Shown here: positions 1 to 5,037 of the stretch, one piece after another | How the letters are laid out: each line of letters opens with the position of its first letter | Numbering within the stretch: position 1 is the stretch's first letter | NCBI GenBank assembly: GCA_937927685.1 | Contig: CALBSC010000020.1 | Coordinates: 1-9,415, forward strand | Length of the DNA stretch: 9,415 bases | Source of the DNA: an uncultured Burkholderiales bacterium | GTDB taxonomy: Bacteria; Pseudomonadota; Gammaproteobacteria; Burkholderiales; Burkholderiaceae_C | Direction: 5' to 3' | The notes under the pieces: generated by a model | The model's input: only the letters and a program-made list of their open reading frames with translations | Told to the model about the DNA's origin: nothing | The model's database searches: none | Position numbers and translations under genes: made by a program

Positions 1-186
1 GAGGGCCCCATGAAGGTGAATGTTGCATTGGCTTGGCGAACCAAGGGTGGAGTGCCCACTTCCGCAGCAAACGCAGGATCAGATCCCCGAATGTGGATGT
101 CAATGATGTATTCGTTTTGAGTGCAAAAGCGAGAAAACCCACGTATCTAATATGAACAGCTAACCCCTCTTCATTTCACCAATCGA
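1..186. other. left-edge stretch without a supported gene
   Basis: No convincing gene is seen here. On the + strand one frame is open from the window edge to a TGA at 118-120. It could be the last 39 codons of a gene starting outside, or a short ORF from the ATG at 10, but it has no visible ribosome site and matches nothing I recognise. On the - strand a frame is open leftward from about 160, also without a clear start. A short inverted repeat, CTTGG-CGAA-CCAAG, lies at 32-45; its TTGGCGAACCA part (33-43) recurs at 559-569 and, inverted, at 582-592. A second small inverted repeat, GGATC-A-GATCC, is at 76-86. A weak sigma-70-like -10 (TCTAAT, 146-151) has no good -35. Confidence 0.4.
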
Positions 187-219
187 CCCGCCCTGGAGCA
201 ATCCTCGGCGGGCTTTCTC
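187..219 (+). terminator. probable weak hairpin terminator
   Basis: CCCGCC (187-192) pairs perfectly with GGCGGG (207-212) across a 14-base loop, followed by CTTTCTC, a pyrimidine tract rather than a clean T-run. This fits a weak rho-independent terminator ending transcription from the left, just before the small gene at 237. The large loop and interrupted T-run lower confidence. Confidence 0.45.
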
Positions 220-236
220 ATTTCTGGAGAGATCAC

Positions 237-416
237 ATGAGGATTTTCAGAAAACGCCAACAACTGCAGTACTTCATCGACATCTGCGCCGATCCGGAGC
301 TGCGGTTGCTGCAGCAGCAACGTTTACACGAGCTAGCTGGCTACGAGCTTCATGAACTGGCGTACTTCTACAGCGATGATTATCCCAACGTATCGCTAGC
401 ATGGGAAAGTACTTGA
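237..416 (+). CDS. small hypothetical protein, 59 aa
   Basis: A 59-residue ORF with a good ribosome site (GGAGAG at 226-231, five bases before the ATG), which is the main reason to call it. The protein begins with a basic stretch (MRIFRKRQQ), continues as a probably helical, Gln/Leu-rich segment (about residues 20-42), and ends in an acidic/aromatic tail containing YFYSDDYP (residues 43-50). It has no signal peptide, membrane segment or recognised domain. It sits alone between two hairpin terminators (187-219 and 518-547), so it may be a monocistronic early or accessory gene of the phage. I do not recognise a family. It could be a chance ORF, but start context and isolation favour a real small gene. 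Confidence 0.5.
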   Translation: MRIFRKRQQLQYFIDICADPELRLLQQQRLHELAGYELHELAYFYSDDYPNVSLAWEST

Positions 417-490
417 ATTTCCGCTTTGGGTCGGACTGAGACACTCACCTAACAGTGCCCGTAAAGGACATCTGGACTACAAAAATTTAG

Positions 491-507
491 TGCCTGAACA
501 TCAGGCA
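491..507. repeat. perfect 7-bp inverted repeat, 3-base loop
   Basis: TGCCTGA (491-497) and TCAGGCA (501-507) are perfect reverse complements around ACA. The hairpin is not followed by a T-run, so it is not a terminator by itself. It lies 10 bases before the stronger terminator stem at 518-538. It could be a protein-binding palindrome or an RNA hairpin protecting the 3' end of the upstream transcript. Confidence 0.5.
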
Positions 508-517
508 AATTCACCAC

Positions 518-547
518 CGGCGAGCCAAGTGCTCGCCGTTTTCATTT
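518..547 (+). terminator. strong rho-independent terminator
   Basis: CGGCGAGC (518-525) pairs perfectly with GCTCGCCG (531-538) over a five-base CAAGT loop, directly followed by TTTTCATTT (539-547). This is a textbook intrinsic terminator on the + strand. It ends transcription from the left, including the 59-residue gene, and isolates the operon that starts at 666. That operon therefore needs its own promoter between about 548 and 650. Confidence 0.85.
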
Positions 548-557
548 GTGGCGGGGC

Positions 558-613
558 ATTGGCGAACCAGAAGTTTCCGCGTGGTTCGCCAATCGGTCCC
601 TCGTATGTTCGCC
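558..613. promoter_or_regulatory. operator-like inverted-repeat array upstream of the operon
   Basis: ATTGGCGAACCA (558-569) and TGGTTCGCCAAT (582-593) are perfect 12-bp reverse complements separated by 12 bases. A third, partial half-site, GTTCGCCA (606-613), follows. The GGCGAAC cores are centred at 564, 587 and 609, a spacing of 22-23 bp, about two helical turns. A further half-site lies far upstream at 33-43. There is no T-run, so a terminator is unlikely. The array lies after the 518-547 terminator and 53 bases before the first gene, where the operon promoter should be; a weak -10-like TATGTT overlaps it at 604-609. The simplest reading is a repressor/activator operator, perhaps bound by the HTH protein encoded at 666 or by a phage repressor outside the window. 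The bound protein is inference. Confidence 0.55.
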
Positions 614-665
614 ACCCGAAATCTCCAATGACACCTGTTCCTCAACAACGTCAAAGGAGTATTTC

Positions 666-929
666 ATGCCAGCAACGGCAACCTCACTCACCCGATCGAC
701 CCTAGAGGCGATCAACACCCTGTCACCCGGAGATCGCCGGGTGCTCAACGAAAACGAACTTGCCCAGCGCTGGGGCATCAGCCCCAAAACGCTTCAACGC
801 TGGCGCTGTGAAGGTCGTGGCCCCAAGTACCTGAAATTGTCTAAACGCGTGAGCTACCCGCTCGAAGGCGTATTCGATTTCGAACACAACGCTCTGCACG
901 TTTCGACGTCTGAGCGGGCCATGGCGTGA
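666..929 (+). CDS. AlpA/MerR-like helix-turn-helix regulator, 87 aa
   Basis: A small DNA-binding protein of the HTH_17 (AlpA/excisionase-like) type. After a flexible N-terminus the winged-helix core runs from about residue 27 to 72: LNENELAQRWGIS is the first helix-turn-helix, KTLQRWRCEGRGPKY the recognition helix and turn, and LSKRVSYPLEGVFDF the wing and closing strand. The start at 666 is chosen because AAAGGAG (653-659) lies six bases upstream; the same frame is open from 546 but without a ribosome site. It is the first gene of the long operon and sits just after the inverted-repeat array at 558-613, so autoregulation is plausible. Members of this family act as transcription regulators or as excisionase-type directionality factors. 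With no integrase in view, a regulator is the safer reading. Confidence 0.82.
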   Translation: MPATATSLTRSTLEAINTLSPGDRRVLNENELAQRWGISPKTLQRWRCEGRGPKYLKLSKRVSYPLEGVFDFEHNALHVSTSERAMA

Positions 930-941
930 AGGGGAGATGAC

Positions 942-1421
942 ATGAACGATTTGTCCATCTTTCCTGCCGACATCGCTGAGATGTCCGTCACACAACTCGC
1001 CAATTTGCCTGCGCAGCAATTGGTGGAGGTTGACACCAACTTGGATCAGGCGATTGCTTGGCTCAAGGCAGCACGCACAAAGCTCGATGGTGCTCTCGAC
1101 CAGCGGTTTGGTGCGCAGGGCCGCGACAGCCTGCATGCCTCTGGCCGTGACTTCGGCACTTCTCACGTCAAGACCGAAGGGCTGCACGTCAAGTTTGACC
1201 TGCCCAAGAAAGTCTCGTGGGATCAAAAGAAGCTCAAGACCATCGCCGAGCGAATCGTCGCGTCTGGTGAGACTGTTGAGAGCTACCTCGACATCAAGTT
1301 GTCTGTGCCCGAGTCCCGGTACACGAACTGGCCACCTGCATTGCAGCAGCAGTTTGCCGACGCCCGCACCGTCGAGGCAGGCAAACCCTCTTTCCACATT
1401 TCCCCTGACTCGGAGGTCTGA
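942..1421 (+). CDS. conserved phage protein of unknown function, 159 aa
   Basis: The protein has two apparent parts. Residues 20-60 look helical and charged (a VDTNLDQAIAWLKAARTKLD segment), possibly a coiled coil or helical hairpin. Residues 65-150 contain a mixed region with FDLPKKVSWDQKKL (85-98) and SVPESRYTNWPP (121-132). From memory, similar proteins occur near the start of early operons in proteobacterial prophages, annotated only as hypothetical; I cannot confirm this here. No catalytic motif, cysteine, signal peptide or membrane segment is visible, so it is probably cytoplasmic. The start follows GGGGAG (931-936) with five bases of spacing, 12 bases after the HTH gene stop. The next gene's Shine-Dalgarno lies inside its last codons, which suggests translational coupling. 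Function is not assigned. Confidence 0.8.
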   Translation: MNDLSIFPADIAEMSVTQLANLPAQQLVEVDTNLDQAIAWLKAARTKLDGALDQRFGAQGRDSLHASGRDFGTSHVKTEGLHVKFDLPKKVSWDQKKLKTIAERIVASGETVESYLDIKLSVPESRYTNWPPALQQQFADARTVEAGKPSFHISPDSEV

Positions 1422-1423
1422 TC

Positions 1424-2173
1424 ATGAATCAGCAACTTGCCCCATTTGATTTTGAAGGTCGACAAGTGCGCATCGTGACTGATGCACAAGGTGAGCCATG
1501 GTTTGTTGCCGCTGATGTGCTGTCAACGATCAGCCTTGATCGCAAGGCACTCGAGCGACTCGATGACGACGAAAAGGGTGTGAACTCAATTCACACCCCT
1601 GGCGGAGTCCAAGAGATGACCACGGTCAATGAGCCCGGTCTCTACGCTCTGGTGCTAGGCAGCCGAAAAGCAGAGGCCAAACGCTTTAAGCGCTGGGTCA
1701 CTCACGAGGTCCTGCCTGCTATCCGAAAGACTGGCTCCTACGCTGTGCCCGCAATCGCTGCATTGCCCGCACCTACGCAAGACCGTGTCACATCGTTGCT
1801 CTTGATTGGTGAAGCTGTTGCCAAAGTTCCGGGTGTGAAAGCAGGCATTGCCATGGCTGCAACCCTCACGTGCATCCATGAAAACACCGGACTGGCCATT
1901 GAGACATTGCGCCGTGCGCTGCCTGCAGCCAACGAGCCGATCTGCTCCTTGAATGCCACTCAACTTGGCAAGCTGGTTGGCCTGTCAGCAAAGACCACCA
2001 ACCTGCGCCTGGCCAACTTGGGTCTGCAAGTGCGCAATGAGCGCGATGAGTGGGAGTTGACCGAGATTGGTGAGGCCTGGGCGGAAGCCATGCCGTATTC
2101 GCGCAATGGACACAGCGGGTACCAGATTCTCTGGAATCCGACCGTTGCCCAAGAGATGCGGGAGGTGGCGTAA
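1424..2173 (+). CDS. BRO-N domain antirepressor-like protein, 249 aa
   Basis: Residues 6-108 form a BRO-N domain: the FDFEGRQVRIVTDAQGEPWF opening, FVAADVLSTISLD, an EPGLYALVLGSRK core (70-82) and the RFKRWVTHEVLPAIRKTGSY end (87-106) are typical. Residues 175-245 look like a separate winged-helix DNA-binding tail (LNATQLGKLVGLSAKTTN, then WELTEIGEAW), as in phage antirepressors with exchangeable C-terminal domains. A proline/alanine linker (about 108-118) joins a helical middle part. In phages such proteins relieve repression or regulate early genes; here it lies third in the early operon, before the recombination genes. The ribosome site GGAGGT (1412-1417) lies in the end of the preceding gene, and the stop TAA shares its last base with the next ATG. 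The exact target is unknown. Confidence 0.88.
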   Translation: MNQQLAPFDFEGRQVRIVTDAQGEPWFVAADVLSTISLDRKALERLDDDEKGVNSIHTPGGVQEMTTVNEPGLYALVLGSRKAEAKRFKRWVTHEVLPAIRKTGSYAVPAIAALPAPTQDRVTSLLLIGEAVAKVPGVKAGIAMAATLTCIHENTGLAIETLRRALPAANEPICSLNATQLGKLVGLSAKTTNLRLANLGLQVRNERDEWELTEIGEAWAEAMPYSRNGHSGYQILWNPTVAQEMREVA

Positions 2174-2991
2174 TGGCACTTCCGATCATTACCGCTGATC
2201 AACGCCTGCGCGAGAAAAAAGGCGTCAAGCTGGTTCTTCTTGGCAAGAGCGGCATTGGAAAAACCACGCAGCTCAAAACGCTGCCAGAGGACAAGACGCT
2301 GTTCGTCGATCTTGAGGCTGGTGACCTGGCCGTCAAAGACTGGCGAGGGGACTGCGTTCGTCCAACCACCTGGCCGGAGTTTCGGGATCTTGTTGTGTTC
2401 TTGGCAGGGCCGAACCCTGCATTGCCCCCGGAAGCTCCCTACTCGCAGGCGCACTACGCGCATGTGTGTGAGCAATACGGTGATCCGAGCCAGCTGACCA
2501 AGTACGACTGCTACTTCGTTGACAGCATCACTGTGCTGGCACGCCTGGCACTGATCTGGGCCAAGACTCAGCCGCAGGCGATGTCTGATCGAACAGGCAA
2601 ACCCGATACCCGTGGTGCCTATGGCCTTTTGGGTAGCGAGATGCTCGGTGCGCTGATGCATCTGCAACACGCTCGCGGCAAGCACGTTGTGTTCGTGGCC
2701 ATCCTGGACGAGCGCCTCGATGACTTCAACCGCAAGGTGTTCGTCCCGCAAATCGAAGGCTCAAAGACGGCTGCCGAGTTGCCCGGCATCGTCGATGAAG
2801 TTGTGACGTTGGCCGAGATCAAGGCCGAAGACGGCGCGCCCTATCGCGCCTTCGTGACGCACACGCTCAACCCCTATGGCTTTCCAGCCAAAGACCGTTC
2901 AGGCCAGCTCGAAATGCTTGAACCCCCAAACCTGCTCGCTCTCATCGAGAAGTGCGCAGCAGCAACCCAACCTCAAAACAACAAGGAGTAA
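2173..2991 (+). CDS. RecA-like P-loop ATPase, AAA_24/Sak4 type, 272 aa
   Basis: A phage recombination ATPase. The Walker A motif GKSGIGKTT spans residues 24-32 (K30, T31) and the Walker B strand YDCYFVDS residues 111-118 (D117). FVDLEAGDLAV (44-54), just after the P-loop, is typical of the AAA_24 family. The length suits a single-domain RecA core without extra DNA-binding domains. Sak4-type proteins promote single-strand annealing or exchange together with a phage SSB. Here the next gene encodes an SSB-like protein and a Cas4-like nuclease lies two genes further on, which supports that role. The gene overlaps the BRO gene by one base (TAATG), with GGAGGTGG at 2161-2168 as ribosome site, so the two are translationally coupled. 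Whether it performs strand exchange or only annealing cannot be read from the sequence. Confidence 0.85.
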   Translation: MALPIITADQRLREKKGVKLVLLGKSGIGKTTQLKTLPEDKTLFVDLEAGDLAVKDWRGDCVRPTTWPEFRDLVVFLAGPNPALPPEAPYSQAHYAHVCEQYGDPSQLTKYDCYFVDSITVLARLALIWAKTQPQAMSDRTGKPDTRGAYGLLGSEMLGALMHLQHARGKHVVFVAILDERLDDFNRKVFVPQIEGSKTAAELPGIVDEVVTLAEIKAEDGAPYRAFVTHTLNPYGFPAKDRSGQLEMLEPPNLLALIEKCAAATQPQNNKE

Positions 2992-2994
2992 ACC

Positions 2995-3603
2995 ATGTCC
3001 GCTTGGAACGATTTCAACGATGCCGAACAACAACAATCATTTGACCTGATCCCCAAGGGCACGGTGGCTCCGGTGCGCATGACGATCAAGCCGGGTGGCC
3101 ATGACGATGCAGCTCAAGGCTGGACGGGTGGTTATGCAACCCATAGCTTTGAGACGGGAAGCATTTTCCTCGCCTGCGAGTTCGTGATCCTGGACGGTGA
3201 ATACGCTCGTCGCAAGATGTGGTCAAACGTCGGCTTGCACAGCACCAAGGGGCCTGCCTGGGGAAACATGGGGCGCACATTCATTCGTGCTGTCCTGAAT
3301 TCTGCTCGCAATATCCAGCCCCAGGACAACTCTCCCCAAGCATCCGCCGCACGTCGCATTCAAGGCTTCAACGAGCTCGATGGCATTGAGTTCGTGGCTC
3401 GCATCGATGTTGAGAAAGACGGACGCGGTGAACTTCGCAACGTGGTGAAGATTGCCGTGGAGCCTGACCAGCCGGACTACCCGCGTGCGTCAGCGCCTGC
3501 CGCTCAGCGTCCTGCTGCGACCTATCAAGCACCTCCTGCCAGCAGTGCTCCTGCACAGGCCGGGCGCGCACCTGTCTCGGGCAAACCGAGCTGGGCTCAG
3601 TAA
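2995..3603 (+). CDS. probable phage single-stranded-DNA-binding protein, 202 aa
   Basis: The N-terminal 155 residues form a compact, beta-rich domain: WNDFNDAEQQQSFDLIPKGT (4-23), YATHSFETGSIFLACEFVIL (47-66), KMWSNVGLHS and NMGRTFIRAVLNSAR (91-105). Residues 162-202 are a flexible Pro/Ala/Ser tail ending in KPSWAQ. A folded domain plus disordered tail, placed directly after a Sak4-like ATPase, is the usual form and position of a phage SSB; DUF669-type proteins have this layout. The tail lacks the acidic DDDIPF-like tip of bacterial SSBs, so partner contacts probably differ. AAGGAG (2983-2988) gives a good start three bases after the preceding stop. The SSB role rests on context and architecture, not on a clear catalytic or binding motif. 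Confidence 0.68.
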   Translation: MSAWNDFNDAEQQQSFDLIPKGTVAPVRMTIKPGGHDDAAQGWTGGYATHSFETGSIFLACEFVILDGEYARRKMWSNVGLHSTKGPAWGNMGRTFIRAVLNSARNIQPQDNSPQASAARRIQGFNELDGIEFVARIDVEKDGRGELRNVVKIAVEPDQPDYPRASAPAAQRPAATYQAPPASSAPAQAGRAPVSGKPSWAQ

Positions 3604-3612
3604 GGAGGGTTA

Positions 3613-4098
3613 ATGAAATGCTGGGTCTGCAACAGACAGGCCCGGGGTTTCGGCCACACCGACAACCGTCACGGTGTGGGCCATCCCCGGCGCTACCCAA
3701 TCGACTGGGTTTTCTGCTCGAAAAAATGTCAGGACGTCTTCCATGCGATGTACGGGAACTGGCAGCGCGCACTCGATGGGCGAGTCGATATGAAGGAGGT
3801 TCCCATGATCGATCCTTCTGATATCGAGCTGGCCTCCATGAAGAAGTGCCTCAAGGCATTCGGTGAGTCAGCAGGCGAAATTGGCTTTGACAAACCACTG
3901 GGGGAATATTCCGAAGAGCAAGCCCTGCGCGTCATCGATGCCATCGTGACATGCTGGACCGATGCCATGCTGGCACATCACGAACAGACGAAGTTTCCGC
4001 CAGTGCGTGGGATGAAGGCAACGCCTGATCCTCTGGCACACCCATTCGCCGACATGGAGGATGACTTGCCTTGGGTGGTGGAAGGAGAGAAGAAATGA
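3613..4098 (+). CDS. zinc-finger phage protein (DUF6511-like), 161 aa
   Basis: The N-terminus carries a likely zinc site: C3-X2-C6 in KCWVCNRQARGFGHTD and C35-X3-C39 in DWVFCSKKCQDVFH, with histidines 15 and 20 between. This matches the DUF6511 pattern found in early regions of proteobacterial prophages. Residues 65-161 are a different, mostly helical, acidic region (IDPSDIELASMKKCLKAFGE and a SEEQALRVIDAIVTCW helix). The function is unknown; position between the SSB-like and nuclease genes suggests a DNA-replication or recombination accessory role. The start follows GGAGGG (3604-3609) at rather short spacing. A second, very strong start lies in frame at 3805 (codon 65), so two products are possible. 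The stop overlaps the next gene's ATGA. Confidence 0.78.
   Translation: MKCWVCNRQARGFGHTDNRHGVGHPRRYPIDWVFCSKKCQDVFHAMYGNWQRALDGRVDMKEVPMIDPSDIELASMKKCLKAFGESAGEIGFDKPLGEYSEEQALRVIDAIVTCWTDAMLAHHEQTKFPPVRGMKATPDPLAHPFADMEDDLPWVVEGEKK
3793..3807 (+). promoter_or_regulatory. strong internal ribosome site and in-frame ATG
   Basis: AAGGAGG at 3793-3799 is followed five bases later by an ATG (3805-3807) in frame with the gene at 3613-4098 (codon 65). It is a better Shine-Dalgarno than that of the annotated start, and the break coincides with the border between zinc finger and helical region. It could start a 97-residue product lacking the zinc finger, or mark where two formerly separate genes fused. 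The purine-rich codons alone (ATG AAG GAG GTT) could also produce it by chance. Confidence 0.4.
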
Positions 4099-4841
4099 TG
4101 GACTTCAATTCTTCTTCCAGCATCTCGGGTCAGGTCAGTGCGCTCATCGATGCCGCGCTGCAAAAGCGGCAGGCCGAACAACGTCCGAGAAGTTATCTCG
4201 GTGCATCGCGCTTAGGCGTCTCTTGCGAGCGAGCCTTGCAGTACGAGTTTGCGAAGGCTCCAGTAGATCCTGGTCGTGAGCATCCTGGTCGATTGCTTCG
4301 CATCTTTGAGCGTGGCCATCTCTCAGAGGAAAGCATGATCCAGTGGATGCGGCAAGCAGGCTTTGATCTGCGCACGACCAAACCCAATGGCGAGCAATTC
4401 GGATTTGCGGCACTCGATGGTCGCTTGGCTGGCCACATTGACGGTGTGATCGTTGGTGGTCCTGATGGCTTTAAGTATCCCGCCTTGTGGGAGAACAAAT
4501 GTCTTGGCTCCAAGTCCTGGCGTGACCTCGAGAAAAACAAGCTGGCGATCTCAAAGCCGATCTATCACGCACAGGTGGTGCTGTACCAGGCCTATCTGGA
4601 GCTGCATGAGAACCCTGCGGTTTTCACGGCAGTCAATGCCGACAGCATGGAGATCTATACCGAGTTGGTGCCCTTTGATGCGGCATTGGCGCAGCGCATG
4701 TCTGACCGTGCGCTCAAGGTGATCTCTGCGACCGACGCGGGCGAGTTGCTCGCGCGTGCTTACCAAGACCCCACTCATTTTGAATGCCGGATGTGCTCAT
4801 GGCAGGACCGGTGCTGGAGACAAATCAATGACGGACGTTAA
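4095..4841 (+). CDS. Cas4/RecB-like PD-(D/E)XK nuclease with Fe-S cysteines, 248 aa
   Basis: A DNA exonuclease-type protein. The catalytic PD-(D/E)XK core is visible as GHIDGVIVGG (H114, D116 in this numbering) followed by ALWENKCL (E133, K135). An upstream helix carries ERGHLSEE (72-79), and YHAQVVLYQAYLELH (about 157-171) holds the Q-X3-Y-type motif of RecB-family nucleases. C44 (GVSCERALQ) plus three C-terminal cysteines C231, C234 and C240 (ECRMCSWQDRCW) reproduce the one-plus-three pattern that binds a 4Fe-4S cluster in Cas4 and AddB nucleases. It probably resects double-strand ends for the Sak4-like/SSB pair upstream. The start at 4095 overlaps the preceding stop (ATGA) and follows AAGGAGAG (4082-4089); the in-frame ATG at 4071 lies deeper in the previous gene and lacks that site. 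Confidence 0.87.
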   Translation: MMDFNSSSSISGQVSALIDAALQKRQAEQRPRSYLGASRLGVSCERALQYEFAKAPVDPGREHPGRLLRIFERGHLSEESMIQWMRQAGFDLRTTKPNGEQFGFAALDGRLAGHIDGVIVGGPDGFKYPALWENKCLGSKSWRDLEKNKLAISKPIYHAQVVLYQAYLELHENPAVFTAVNADSMEIYTELVPFDAALAQRMSDRALKVISATDAGELLARAYQDPTHFECRMCSWQDRCWRQINDGR

Positions 4842-5037
4842 TCAAATTCTCAGCGAAAAGCTGGTCGATGCACATGAGGCGGCCTACTGCTTGAAGATGC
4901 CTTTGTACCTTTTCACACACCCCAAAGAGCGTGAACGTCTGGGTCTGCCGCATTACCGCGTCGGAAAGATGGTTCGCTTCAAGGTGAGTGAACTGATGGA
5001 GTGGATGCAGGTGGGGGGAGAGAAGTCGGATGCTTGA
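4828..5037 (+). CDS. small helix-turn-helix DNA-binding protein, 69 aa
   Basis: A short HTH_17-like (AlpA/excisionase-type) protein. KLVDAHEAAYCLKMPLYLFT (11-30) is the DNA-binding helix pair, PHYRVGKMVRFKVSELMEWM (41-60) the wing and final helix; the RVGKMVRFKVSEL signature is characteristic. It overlaps the nuclease gene by 14 bases and the primase-helicase gene by 8, so all three are translationally linked. The ATG at 4828 follows GGAGA (4816-4820) by seven bases; the frame is open from 4756 but that start has no ribosome site and lies well inside the nuclease gene. Sitting next to the replication initiator gene, it could direct the helicase to the origin or regulate transcription. Both roles are inference. 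Confidence 0.8.
   Translation: MTDVNQILSEKLVDAHEAAYCLKMPLYLFTHPKERERLGLPHYRVGKMVRFKVSELMEWMQVGGEKSDA

Noticed and set aside
1..186. Remnant of an insertion sequence at the left edge
   Set aside because: No terminal inverted-repeat pair, target duplication or transposase motif can be shown within the window.
723..1397. 224-codon open frame on the - strand
   Set aside because: It runs opposite to two supported genes (666-929 and 942-1421) with good ribosome sites, and its protein is low in recognisable structure.
1960..2751. 263-codon open frame on the - strand
   Set aside because: It lies opposite the BRO and Sak4-like genes, which carry clear domain motifs; it shows no motif of its own.
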